A stretch of 64,000 nucleotides of DNA from Brasenia schreberi (taxonomy: Eukaryota; Streptophyta; Magnoliopsida; Nymphaeales; Cabombaceae): assembly GCA_036023115.1 (NCBI GenBank), contig JAYKKT010000077.1, forward strand, positions 496,001 to 560,000. The letters are read 5' to 3'. Shown piece after piece: positions 12,262 through 23,565 of this stretch. Each line of letters begins with the position of its first letter. The stretch's first letter is position 1. The notes beneath the pieces are model-generated. The model did no database searches. It saw only the letters and a program-made list of their open reading frames with translations, and had not been told where the DNA came from. The position numbers were made by a program, and so were the translations under genes.

Positions 12262-12907
12262 TGTCATCCATCAAGCAATGTGCGCTACCATGCCTCAACG
12301 CGACAACACCCCACAACATGCATGCCTGCACGCTGCACTACCTTTGTGTGACATGCACCCGCACACCATGTGGCCTTTCCTACCTTGGTGCAATAGTACC
12401 ACACGACAATAAAACATGAAGGAGGTCTACTCCCTGTGCCTAAATAAAGCTGGGTTGTATCTGGCACACCCACACCCGTTTAGCAAGTAGATCTAACTGA
12501 CCCCCTTGGAGTTAATAAGGGGGCGACTGGTCTGCCCGACCCCATAGAGTCGTATGCTTGACTCCTTGAATATAAAAGAGAGCCGACTAGGAGAGAGAAG
12601 GCATTCAACCATTAAAAGAAGAGAGAGATCTTGAGAGAGAGGGCTGAGAAAGAAGGGTATCTAGGACACCACCAGTCGACTTCCACTGGTAGAGTTGAAC
12701 CATTCAAGGAATTCTACTGGCTAGCTGTCTTGGTTGGTTGCGTGGTTTCTCCTTGGAGTGCCTTGGAGTCGATTAGCTTATCTTGGTATAAACCTCTTTT
12801 TATCTTCTATAATAAATTCTCCTTTGTTCAACCATGTGTATTTGTTGATTGAAGAAGTGGTTTGATAAAGGTTGGTTGGTTTAGGAGACCAACGTCGGTT
12901 GTCACCA
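12262..12907 (+). repeat. 5' LTR of the gypsy element
   Basis: Matches 18520-19151 over most of its length. Shared parts are the ATGCCTCAAC block near 12290, ACACCCGTTTA near 12473, a TATAAAAGAGAG promoter near 12570, GGAGAGAGAAGGCATTCAAC near 12590, and the end GAGACCAACGTCGGTTGTCACCA. The transcript would start around 12600. The 5' boundary is an estimate within about 30 bp. Confidence 0.8.
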
Positions 12908-14040
12908 CTAGTTGAATCTCCAATTTGGCATTGGAGTTGGTAGTGCCATCATTCCAGATGGTTTTGGTGGTGACACTTGACAGAAGACCCAACACGGTGA
13001 AGTGAGTTCATTGATGGTTGGAAGGAGCACTCGTTGGAGTAAGGTCCTTGTACTCGACAAAGAAGGAGAAGAGGCTTCATCATCAAACAGATAGCAAGTT
13101 GTTGCTACCCTAGTCTCTCTATAACCTTGATTGGAGCATGGAAGGTAGGCCATAAACGATGAGACCTAACCCTTTTGTGATCAGTTCCACCACACGAGGA
13201 TATGATAGAAGTTGGAAGAATCAAAAGCTTTATGACAAGAATTTTGGTTGTCACTCCCCATGCCAATCCCACCCAATGAAAGACAACCACCATTTGGTGG
13301 CCCTACTGAAGGCAAAGAGTAGGTTGGGAGAGTGCGGCCTATGGTGGCTGTGGTGAAGAGGAAAGTTGAGGCCTTTTCATGTGTGCATTTGGAACACACA
13401 TGAGTGACGGTGAGCCACCGAGTGCGGTAGGTTGTTCATGAAGTGGAAAGCGAAGGGAACCATGTTCCATTAAGTGTTTGAATTTCAAAATTCAAACACA
13501 AAGAAGATAAGAACGATCTGTTAGATCAATCCCCCAAAGATTGAAAGATTTCCTGATTTTTGGAAGATTCCACATAGAGGAATTTGAAATTCCAATTTTG
13601 AATTTAAAATTTTGGTAGAGCCCACCTCCCTCAAATCAAGGAACTTTCAAAAGGCATAGGACAAGATTTCAAATTCATTGGAGCCCACCTTCCTAAATCT
13701 AAGGAACCTTTTCCAAAAATTATGGAGCTGGAATTCAAATTCGAAAAGATAACAACCTTTTTGAGATTTGAGAAAACATGAATTTCAAATTTGAAAAGCT
13801 AACTGTCCCTAACCTTGGAGGATTTGAAATTCGGATTGAGAGGGAAGACACCTATAAGTAACCCCCCTCATTACCAAGAAAGGCATTGAACCAACCGTGA
13901 GCAAGGAGTTCCAATGAGAGTCCAAGTTCTCAAGAAGGGAGGAAGACTCCTTGCCCAACCATTCCAAGGTACACCTAAGATTCTTGTTTCTTCTCTTCTC
14001 ACCCATCTCATGTTCTTCTTGAAGGCAAGAAGGAACAACC
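12908..14040 (+). other. Leader of the gypsy element with duplicated AT-rich blocks
   Basis: Lies between the 5' LTR and gag. At 13440-13860 several imperfect copies of GAATTTCAAATTTG-like and GGAGCCCACCTtCCT words occur, so part of it arose by local duplication or carries a fragment of another non-coding element. It ends with a promoter-like CACCTATAAGTAA near 13847. No gene; frames on both strands lack motifs. Confidence 0.5.
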
Positions 14041-15110
14041 ATGGTTCAAATAAGATCACAAAGTACCCCTTCATCCGAAAAAGACAACCCTGATGATTCC
14101 ATAAGAAGATCGAATGACAATGCTTAAAGGTGAGCTCCAATGACTCTAGAGGGAGCTTGATGCTTCATGGGTCAGTACTTCCACTACCAATGCAACAATA
14201 TCCCAGGTTGTCGTGATAGCCAAAGCCCTACAAAATCTACTTCACTCATCCATGGAAATTTTGGTGGAACATTGAGTTGCCAATTCGTCACGCTGATCGA
14301 AGGCTCCTAAATCGCTGAAGTATGCCAAAGCACAAGACAACAAGGTTTTAAAAACTAGATATATGATGTCAACTCTACTTTGAAGTCGTGAAGATGCTGG
14401 TGGAAGATCAACTCATCCAAATGGTATTATACCTTGAAGGCAATGTGAAGCTTTGGTGGTGCATCAAACAACTGACGATGAATGATCTAGAACAACCAAT
14501 GGTATCAAACAGGCTGGAGTTGAGGAGAGAGCATCGATAATAATTCATGTCATCCTATGCAAAGTGGCAATCCCAAGAAACACTCTTGCAAGCAAAACAC
14601 ATGGGTACATTGAGATTATGTGAGAAAATTCAATACTTCGTTGTTAGAAGTGCAAGACATGTACCCAAAAGATCAACTATTTTTATTCATGCATGGACTC
14701 CAACCTTGGTCTCAAATCGAGCTCAAGAGAAACAACCCTACAAGTGTATATGCCACAATCTATTGTAGAAGGATTAGTTGATTTGTGAGGAAAAAGACAA
14801 GCAAAAAAGGAAGGAAATGACAACAAACACAACAACCACAAACAAAAGGAAAGCGGTCAAGGACAAGAGAACAAACCTCAATGTGGAGGACGTGGTGCCT
14901 CATGAGGAGCTACTACGGAGCATGGGAAGGCACCTGGTGGTACGCAACCACTAACTGGAGCAACTTCGATGTGGCCACAATTGGTCAGAGGTGTGGCTGC
15001 ATGAGGAAGAAGATAACAATAAGGTGTTGTTGGTTGCGGACAATGTACTCATTACTTCGATTGTGGTGGACCTCATCTTGCACGTGACTGCCCCAACCAA
15101 TCTCAATTCA
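14041..15110 (+). pseudogene. Gypsy gag remnant with CCHC-like knuckle
   Basis: A plausible gag start (MVQIRSQSTPSSEKD) lies at 14041 but is followed by stops. Near the end, 15044-15094 encodes a zinc-knuckle-like Cys...Cys-Gly-Gly-Pro-His...Arg-Asp-Cys-Pro motif. Its first two cysteines are more widely spaced than the usual CX2C, so the knuckle is damaged. Gag would form the virus-like particle and bind the element RNA. Confidence 0.6.
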
Positions 15111-15244
15111 TTATTGTAGTTGAAGATTAAACTATGGTTGGGAAAGAAGAAGTACACACCACACCCTTTCAACTCTTCAATGCCATGATCGTGGAGCAAC
15201 TGCGAAGGACAAGGCTAAGCCCATATTGGAAGACATTCATTGAG

Positions 15245-16860
15245 AGCCATGATCGATAGTAGAGCAATGTATTCCATTCTAGCAACCGCAACTGCCTAAG
15301 CGATGGGGTTGAGGTTAGTAGCTTCCAATAAAAGGTTGAAAACTTTTAATGCAACTACAGAAAACATCCAATAAATGGCTTTGGTCGTGAATATGACAAT
15401 AGAAAGTTGGTAAGGATCATAGATCTACTCGTCACTACTCTAGATGGCTTCTCACTTATTTTGGGAATTGACTTCCAATGAAGAGGAAGGGTGATGGTGG
15501 CCCCTCATCTTAGAGGATTGGTGGTGGTAGATGAAACATAATCGAGCTTCATCCCTGAATGCAACTCTAGCAAAATCGTTGCCAAACTTCCAACACCTAC
15601 CACCAGGTACCCTTGCACAATAATAGTAGCCACCACAATGTCACATGTCATGCATTTGGGTGTTACAAAGAAATAGCTGAGACACTATACCCTACACATA
15701 ATGCCTTGCCGCTGCACAATGCCTTCTGCATGCCCCATGCACACACACTAGAACCAAGTGCAAACATGCTGGCCACCCAAAAAACTCTCTTGTTTTCTTA
15801 TCGACGTTATAGGTACATAGTGGACTAAAGAAGAAATATCCCACATTGCTTGTTATCCACTTAAAGAAGGAGCCAACAGTTGATACCAACTCCATACCAA
15901 AGGTGGTAGGCAAGGTCCTGAAGGCCTATGAAGATATTATGCTTAAGGAGCTACCAAAGCAACTACCAACTAGATGACAAACAAAACATGATATTATTCT
16001 CACACTTGGAAGTAAACCATCATGCAAGGCAGTATATCGGATGGGATAGGTGGAAGTGATGGAGCTACGAAAGCAACTAAGCAAGTTGCTCGATGTAGGC
16101 ATGATACAACCATCTAAGAGCATAGGATTCTCCACCGGTGGAATTGACAAAGCTACAATTCTCCAATTTTATTTCAAAGAAAATAGGATGGCTTACTATG
16201 AATGTGTGTATATTACAAGGCATTGAATGAACTAACTATGAGGAATTGATATCCCTTACCCTTGATTGCCGATTTGTTTGAAAGGTTAAGTGGTCCCGGT
16301 GGTTCACCAAGTTGGATTTGAGATCGGGTATTAACAAGTAATGATAGTATTGGGAGATGAGGAGAAGATAGTCATGGTGATAACATATGGATCTTTTGAA
16401 TTCCTCATCATACCGTTCGGCCTCACCAATGCCCCTACCATATTCCGCCACTTGATGAACAAAGTCTTATATAGTCTTCTTAATGAATTTGTAATTGTTT
16501 AATCTTGATGACATTGTTATATATATCAATACTCTAGGGAATCATGAGAAAGTGTTCAATAGGATGCATGAACATCAATTTTATGTGAAGAGATAAAAGT
16601 ATGAGTTTGATAGGAAAGAAATTTTATTTTTGGGTCACATTGTAGGGCACGATCTTGTAAAAATAGATCCAAAGAAAATTTGGGTCATCATGGAGTGGGA
16701 AACATCGAAAGGTATAACTGAACTTAAAAGTTTTTTGGGTTTAGCTAACTACTATTATAGGTTTATCCAAGGCTTTTTCCGAAATGCTACTCAATTCATA
16801 GAGATGTTTAAGAAGGAGGTCTCATGGAGCTGGGATGTATCACATGCCCAAGCCTTTTGA
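15245..16860 (+). pseudogene. Gypsy protease and reverse transcriptase remnant
   Basis: Protease leftovers end in a LILGIDF-like stretch near 15455-15475. RT follows with a SKPSCKAVYRM and LRKQLSKLLDVGMIQPSKS block (about 16008-16130), then FGLTNAPTIFRHLMNKV (about 16420-16470) and LDDIVIY at 16504-16524, the catalytic aspartate pair. The connection region SFLGLANYYYRFIQGF is open at 16630-16860. Numerous stops and shifts interrupt it. Confidence 0.85.
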
Positions 16861-18110
16861 GAGCCTCAAGAGGGTCATTTCCAGCAAACCAATCCTAAGG
16901 TTATTGGATTTCTCAAAGCCATTCGAACTTCATACAGACACAAGTGACACAATAGTGGTCGGCATCCTTGTCCTAGAGGGACAATGAGTAGATTTTGAAA
17001 GTCACAAACTCAAAGGAGCAAAAACTCATTATCCCCCTCATGAGAAGGAGTTACTTGCTATATTCATTGTTTGCAGGTTTGGACATTGTATTTTCTAGGA
17101 GTACCATTCACAGTGGTCATGAACAATTTGGTCAACACTCTTAAAAACTCAAAAAAAGTTTATGGCTATGCAAGCTAGATGGTTCGAGCTTATAGAAGAA
17201 TATGAGTTTGAATGACACTGTTGACTGGAAAAACACAATACCATCACCAACGCCCTTAGTCGGAAGAAGGTCACAAAAATGATAGATATCGTGAAAAGAT
17301 TAGAAGGTAACCTACAACAACAAATAAGAACTCATGCCCCCACTGACCCAATGTAGGGAGAACTACATGATATTCCCTATGTCAAACATCTAGGAAAGGA
17401 GAGGACCATAACCCTCATCCAATGAGGTTATTGTTGGTTGCGGATGGTATGAGATATATAAGACTACATCCGGTGGTGCCCCATATGTCAACAAGATAAA
17501 ACAAAAAGGACCTGCCCAACGAGACTACTACAACTTCTACCTATACCGAGTTGACCTTGGTCCTCGATCACTAGGATTTTATTGGTGGTTTCTCTAATGT
17601 TGATAGATATGAATTAGTTTTTTTGTTCTAGACATGTTTTCCAAGTTTGTCGTATTTGTGGCCACTTCAAGAGAGTGCACGGCCAAAGAAACAACCCACC
17701 TATTCATGAAGAATGTGGCAAAGCATTTTGGCATGCCATAGGAGATAATATCGGATCATGATGCCCACTTCACAAGCAATTTTTGGAATGTGATCTTCCA
17801 TCAAGCAACAACCAAGTTGCATTTTTCTACCTCCAACCATCCCTAAACAAATGAACAAATCGAGTGCTTTAATGCCTAAGTTGAAGAATATTTGCAGCAC
17901 AATATCACTGCATGTTAGAAAAACTAGGTGAGTTTGCTAGAGATAGTACAATTTGTGCACAATACAAGCTCCGGAACGGAAAACCCCCCTTAGAACTCAT
18001 CATGAGATGACAACCCCCACTTCTACTTGACACAAAGAAGATTCGACCAGAGTTGTCCAAGTTCACTCAAAGAACTCCAAGAGAGGAATACAATACTTGA
18101 AGAATCATGT
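16861..18110 (+). pseudogene. Gypsy RNase H and integrase remnant
   Basis: RNase H is recognisable by LDFSKPFELHTDTSD near 16905-16950 and HYPPHEKELLAI near 17025-17065. The integrase is recognisable from WCPICQQDKTKRT (zinc-binding end, about 17475-17510) and the core continues to about 17900. A stretch resembling the integrase C-terminal FHVSQLK lies near 18235. It is broken by several stops, with no continuous frame longer than about 75 codons. Confidence 0.8.
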
Positions 18111-18360
18111 GCCTAATTAGGACATGCCCATGCAAGGATAACTACATTCGCATTGACAATTTGACATTTGAGAAGATTGGATAGGTGGCATACAAGTTGC
18201 TCTTATCAAAGAGACTCAAAATTTAACCTCTCTTCCATGTGAGCCAACTCAAACCTTTATGAAGATCCCAAAGAGAGAGACGACCACCACCACTCGTTCA
18301 GCCATACCTTCAATACATTGCATAGATTACCCAACATGAAGAACGTGGAAAAGGACTAAG

Positions 18361-18460
18361 GAAGCTCACTTGGTATTGGTGACGTGGGAAAGACGTGAAG
18401 TCAAAGGAGATACATGGCTTCCATTGATGAAACTATGAGATTATAATATGCTACAAGAAT
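18361..18460 (+). pseudogene. Degenerate chromodomain at the end of gypsy pol
   Basis: One frame reads a YLVKWKG-like block (HLVLVTWERREVKGDTW), then L...L, a stop, then DYNMLQEY. Spacing of the aromatic residues, the GDTW and the following hydrophobic/acidic helix match chromodomains of plant chromoviruses, which direct integration by binding modified histones. The match is short and has one stop codon. Confidence 0.55.
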
Positions 18461-18519
18461 ATCACACGACCTCGAGGAAGAGTTCGGAAACTAGTGTAGG
18501 AGAATTGTTATGAAATTAG

Positions 18520-19151
18520 CAATGTCTACCAAGTGATGTATGCACTAGTGTGCTACGATGCCTCAACATGACAACACCATGGGATGTATTCCATGCCCTA
18601 TCTTGCCTTGATAATACCCTGTGGTGCACATGCCTAAAACACGGGGAAGGTTTAACCTCCCCTAGGCCTTAATAACGGTTGGCCACGCCTGGCTGTACAC
18701 ACCCGTTTAACAAGTAGATTTGACCGATCCACTTGGAGTCAATAAGGGAGTGATTGGTCCACCCCACCGATAAAGGGCATTAGAGTCATATGTTTGGCCC
18801 CTTATAAAAGAGAGTAAACTAGGAGAGAGAAGGCATTCAACTATTGAGAAAAGAGAGAGATCTTGAGAGAGGGCTGAGAGAGAGTGGTGTCCCAAATATC
18901 ACTAGTCAACTTCCACCATCTTTAACTCCATTGGTAGAGCTAGACCATTCAAGGAACTCTACCGCCTCGTGTTGCCTTGGCCAATTACATGGTTTTCCCT
19001 TGGAATGCCTTAGAGTCAACCATTTTATTATGTAAACCCCTTTTCATCTTCTGCAATAAATCTCCTTTTGTTCCGTCATTGAGTTTGTTGATAAAAGAAG
19101 TGGTTTGATATAAGGATGGTTGGTCTAGGAGACTAACATCCGTTGCCACCA
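18520..19151 (+). repeat. 3' LTR of the gypsy element
   Basis: Direct copy of 12262-12907, with TATAAAAGAGAG near 18805 and the end GGAGACTAACATCCGTTGCCACCA. It is preceded by GTAGGAGAA near 18496, a candidate polypurine tract. Compared with the 5' LTR it has many point changes and small indels. Confidence 0.8.
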
Positions 19152-20400
19152 TTGATACGACAATATACTCATTTTAATGTGTTACAATCCGGTTTCTAAA
19201 TCAAATTATTTGTAAATCTCACACACCAATAACCAAAAGAATCTATGTTTTGATAATTGATGTTCTGAAAAAATCAAAGGGATTACTATTCGTACTCTTT
19301 TACTAAACATATATCTACTAAAATGAGTGTATGAATAGAAAATGTGAATTTCAATTACTCTTTCCCTCTCATATTCGTCCTCATTAAAGATGTTCGGGTT
19401 TCCTTAACCTAAACATAAATCTACTCAAATGAGGGGATTACTATTCCCTCTTTACTATCTACACACTTTTTAAAAAATACTAAAATTATCCCTCATTATT
19501 TTCTCTCTCCTCTCTTATCTAATTCTAACAAGGTTTCTCTCTCCATTTCTCATTGGATCTCTTTATTTCGACGATAGATATTTCATTTATTTTTAGCATT
19601 TTTGCCTTCTTATGAATCTCACCAAAGAAAAAGAAAGAAAAAAGAAGAAAAAGAAAGTGGAAAATCAAGAACAAGAAAAATGAAATCAATAATAGAAAAA
19701 GAAGAACAATAAGAATCAAGAACGAAAGAAGAAAAAAATGAAAAAAAAACATATGAAAAAAATCAAAGAAATGTTAAGTTCCTTACTCGAGATAGGGATA
19801 CATGCCTTCGCCATGTCTCCTATCAACATAGAAATGCGATTGAGGTAAGAAGTTGTTGTGTCTTGAGTTTTGAATTTGACATCGTTTTTTGTTTTAATTC
19901 CGATCGAAAATAAAATCAACACCTCAAATAAATGATAAAAATACCTACCAAATAAATGATAAAAAATACATCAATGAAATACTCTACCGAATCATTCCTT
20001 TTTAAATCGGTCTTCTTTTCTCTTTTTCTCTTGTTCTTCTCTTCTTCTTTTTTGTTGGATTGAAAGGACTACAGGACAATAGATGGTTCAATATTTGGAT
20101 GGAAGTTCGAGTCATCGATCGCGATAGAAATAATTTTTAGATTTATGTAGGAGAAAATCGAAATCACGGTAAAAAGAGGTGTGCAAAAAAAAAAGGAGAT
20201 GAGCGTATGGACGTTGTTTTACTCATATGGAGAAATGGATACATTTCTGGATAAGGGTTCAGATATCCGATTTACATCAATAGTTCCAATCCGATTCGAG
20301 GGCTCCAAGAATCCCTTTCCGCTCCTCAGGAACTCTCTGAAATTCTGTACTCGCTGGTCGCCTCTCTCCTCGCTGTGCATTCTTGTTTGAGAACAACAAC
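19152..20400 (+). other. Upstream region of the NDUFB10-like gene
   Basis: About 1.2 kb without coding sequence. GGGATTACTATTC occurs at about 19279 and again near 19437, perhaps the debris of a small transposon. A purine-rich GAAAAAGAAG tract covers 19625-19770. The last 200-300 bp are less AT-rich and presumably hold the promoter and 5' UTR of the gene that follows; no clear TATA box was seen. Confidence 0.45.
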
Positions 20401-20401
20401 G

Positions 20402-20855
20402 ATGGTGAGGAAGTCTGGAGTTGAATTCGATGAGCGTCCGCCGGACGACTTCGATGCGAACAATCCGCACGCCGATCCCGTGGCCTTCTTGGAGCAAAGA
20501 GAATACCTCGTGAGAGAGAAATGGATTCACATCGAGACGGCGAAGATCATCCGTGAGAAGCTCAAATGGTGCTATCGGATTGAGGGAGTCAACCACCTCC
20601 AAAAATGCCGCCATCTCGTTCAACAATACCTCGATGCCACCCGTGGCGTTGGCTGGGGCAAGGAGGCCCGACCCATTGAACTCCATGGTACGCCGGAATT
20701 TCGTTTTTCCTAGATATCCATTTCGCCGTTTCGTCGATTGCCCTGGTTTTATGCTGGAATGTTGTTGTTGTTGGGCATTTAGATTTCCTTTTCAAAGAAT
20801 TTTATTTGATGTTCTGTTACGCTTTTGATGAGTAGGTCCGAAGGTCGAGGCATAA
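20402..20855 (+). CDS. NDUFB10: NADH dehydrogenase [ubiquinone] 1 beta subcomplex subunit 10-B-like (PDSW subunit)
   Basis: The protein is an accessory subunit of the membrane arm of mitochondrial complex I. Two exons are inferred: 20402-20687 and 20836-20855, joined by a 148-bp intron with GT at 20688 and AG at 20834-20835. The join gives 306 nt, i.e. 101 residues plus stop, close to the roughly 106 residues of plant homologues. Recognisable parts are REYLVREKWIHIETAKI, then KWCYRIEGVNHLQKCRH with the conserved Cys residues, and YLDATRGVGWGKE. The end reads LHGPKVEA. No targeting peptide is visible, as is normal for this subunit. The start is the ATG in the context CAACGATGG; upstream stops limit extension. 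The last coding exon is only 20 nt, so its assignment rests on frame, splice sites and the family-like Pro-Lys ending. It is the only convincing host gene in the window and is surrounded by TEs. Confidence 0.9.
20688..20835 (+). other. Intron of the NDUFB10-like gene
   Basis: Begins GTACGCCGG and ends TGATGAGTAG, interrupting a Gly codon after its first base. It is T-rich, as expected for a plant intron. Open frames inside it on either strand are incidental. Confidence 0.75.
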
Positions 20856-22059
20856 ACAATTCGAGTTTGTGCAGGAAGGTATTTTTCAGTGTATTTATTC
20901 ATCTTGGTTACTATTATTTTTTTTATGTTCTTTTTAGATCGTTGATACTTGATCATCGTTTTGAATGGTACTCTCCTCTTTAGGGTTCCCTTTTTCACTT
21001 TAGTTATGTACAAAACTTCGTTTGATTGATTATGTGGTAGATTTACGGTGATATCTTTGGCTATTGTTCGTCATTTGGATCGTTTTGCGCTTTAGAGATA
21101 TATCAATGATTGCGTATCTGGAAGCATGAGGATAGTTGAGCAATCTCATATTCATTTTTACTGGTACCAATCTCTACCGATTGATTGGATGTTCGGCGCT
21201 TGTTCATTTTGTTTTGGGGTATGTCGTATCAGTGTGATATATGCTTCTTTGTTGTTGAGGTGATGGTTACCTCAATCTTCTTCTCAGTAGGTTTATTGAA
21301 ATACCGACAAACATTTTAATAGATGTTATATATCACTCAATATTTGTTAATATGTTGTATTAAGTGGCATATTCTTTTCAGTGGTTGATGAATCCTTTTT
21401 GTCTAGAGGAGAATGCTGCTTTTAGTGCATTTTACTTGTCTGATGCATGGCCTTCCTGGAAAGCACGTTATTTTGGATGTCAAACAATGTTGCTGTTAAG
21501 TGTTAACTAGTTGTTTGCTGTTTGCTAGGTTCGATTTTCAGATTTTTCAGAATCATCTTTTTTCTCATTATAGTTTTGGTTGCTTAATTTTCATGTAACG
21601 GTTTTGAATGTAAAGGCACAACTTTTCCACTCAAAAGAAAAACATGAAGCAAGAATTTAACTATTATTTTGAAGCGAGAGGCTTCACTGAAACATCGCTA
21701 GTTCATACAAGGTGAATTTAGATAAGGTTATTATAAGTGAACCACATTCTACTTATTCCTTCTCTGCAGCTATAGACGACCACTAGATTGTTACCAAATA
21801 GAAACACATGTGGGCATATCCAGCCATCCAATGTAACAGAAGCAATCAAGTCACCACTTTCCTCAATAGTGTGGCTAGTATCTCACCCACAATGCTAAAA
21901 TTATTAACCACTTTCCTCAACATTGTGGCTAGTATCGCACCCACAATGTTAAAATTATTAGTGATGGTCTGCAGCCTTACCTAAAGTCCCTTGCTGCATT
22001 TCATAAAGTGTCAACTTAGCTCACTTAGTTGGGTAACGAATTTTGCATTGTCAGCTTTA
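20856..22059. other. 3' flank of the NDUFB10-like gene, no further gene seen
   Basis: T-rich sequence that probably contains the 3' UTR at its start. No further exon with resemblance to the gene was found. From about 21740 the character changes to degraded repeat-like sequence. Confidence 0.5.
21853..21960. repeat. 54-bp tandem duplication
   Basis: ACCACTTTCCTCAA... at 21853-21906 is repeated at 21907-21960 with a few substitutions. Confidence 0.85.
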
Positions 22060-22260
22060 TTATCCATCTTTTGTCAAAGCCCATAGAGTGTACACACTTT
22101 GGGGGAATTCCCAATACACTGAGTCAAATGCCTTCCCATATCCAACTTAAGAACATACCTCGTGAATGAATTTTTTCATTGGCAAGAATATCTTGGTCAT
22201 GATTCATTTTTGATATGATAACATCCATAATTTATTCATATGCATGGCTTAGCTGGTATC
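22060..22260 (-). mobile_element. Fragment of an L1-type LINE reverse transcriptase
   Basis: On the minus strand, in two frames, the sequence reads DILANEKIHS and then VLKLDMG / KAFDSVYWEF. These match the ILIANEIIHS...KLDMEKAYDSVNWEF region at the start of the plant L1 RT catalytic core. Only about 200 bp remain and a frameshift lies between the two blocks. It is clearly different from the RTE family elsewhere in the window. Confidence 0.6.
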
Positions 22261-23223
22261 ACGTCCGATGGGAAACGTCATGTAGGTGGGCCGTCATGTA
22301 GGTGGGCTCTGCCCACGCCACATGGCCAAATCTCATGGGATCATGATCAATATAAAATTAAGCATAACAAGAACATCAAAAGTTCATCACTGATTCACTG
22401 CTATAATCTAAACTCTAGAGTTATGGTGGTTGGGTCCACCTATAATCCCTTTATTTAAACATCAAAATAAGAAAGGGAGAACACCATAGTAGTATCATGT
22501 GTTTTGGCCATTTCTTGTTTCGGTCCTTGTTGTTTGAAAAGTTCTCTAGGCTACCTTTTGGTTTTCACTATTAATCAAACTAGTTATAAATGCCTAATGT
22601 TGTTACCTTTAATCTCTTGTGGGGAATCAATTGTTCCATCATTGTTATGTCACCTTATATTAGTTAATTTAGCTACCATGTCGATATTACCTACCACGTC
22701 AGTTTATATTTAATATTATACTTAAATATTAACTGATATTAGATTTAATTATTAATGAATATTAAATATTTTAATATTATTAATGATTGTAGGTTAAATT
22801 TAATAATACTATAATTTATATTAAATTTTAATTTAATATTTAATAATGATATGGTGGTTTAAACGCGTATGCTAAATTTATATTAAAAATAATCTTTGTG
22901 TGATAAATATTAGTGTCATTACTCTTAATCCATTGTGTGAATCAATTGTCACATCACTTGTCATGTGAGCTTATATTAGTTAATTTAACTGTCATGTCAA
23001 CATAACTTATCACACGAGTTCCCATGCTAGCGTATATTTAATATTATACTTACATATTAACTAATATTAAATTTAAATATTCAATATTTTAATATTAGTA
23101 ATTATTGTATGTTAAATTTAATAGTACTAAACTTATATTACAGTTTAATTTAATATTTAATAATGATGTGGTTGTTGAGACATGTATGTTGAATTTATAT
23201 TAAATTTTAATAATGATGCAATG

Positions 23224-23231
23224 GTATCACC
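23224..23231 (+). repeat. Left 8-bp target site duplication of hAT-1
   Basis: GTATCACC directly before the element's CAGTGTTGTC end, identical to 26599-26606. Eight base pairs is the hallmark of hAT insertion. Confidence 0.97.
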
Positions 23232-23325
23232 CAGTGTTGTCTGACGCGTATCGTATCGTGTATCGCTGGGCTCCACGATACGGGCGTATCGTATCGTATC
23301 GTATCGTATCGTATCGTACTTTAAT
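23232..23325 (+). repeat. Subterminal CGTATC array, left end of hAT-1
   Basis: About eight CGTATC words, six of them in an uninterrupted 5-bp-period run (CGTATCGTATCG...) around 23286-23318, plus one GATACG. Subterminal repeats of this kind in hAT elements are known to be transposase-binding sites; that role here is inferred. Confidence 0.8.
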
Positions 23326-23565
23326 ATTAAAATAATATAAAAATAATTAAAAATTAATAAAAAATCGAAAAAAATCGAAAAAAATCAAGAAAAAATCAGG
23401 AAAAATCTGATAATTGCTTTAAATTCATATAATGTAAGTTTAGTACAGATTGAGCATTCAACATTGAACAATTGCATCCAAATTTATATATTTTGAATCC
23501 AAAAAATAAAATACAGACATAGTTTACACTTTACAGTACACTACAGTTACATATAAAGTTACATT

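Larger units (their letters stand above)
12262..19151 (+). mobile_element. Complete but decayed Ty3/gypsy chromovirus
   Basis: A 6.9-kb element with two LTRs in direct orientation and an internal region that keeps the gypsy order gag, protease, RT, RNase H, integrase and a degenerate chromodomain. This order, with integrase after RNase H and a terminal chromodomain, is that of plant chromoviruses. The LTRs differ by many substitutions and small indels, so the insertion is old. Target duplications at the ends could not be confirmed because the exact LTR starts are uncertain. Confidence 0.85.

Noticed and set aside
13159..13399. Overlapping frames on both strands between gypsy LTR and gag
   Set aside because: They lie in the element leader and show no domain.
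20219..20686. 155-codon minus-strand frame
   Set aside because: Antisense shadow of the NDUFB10-like exon; no domain, and the plus strand has a clear homologue.
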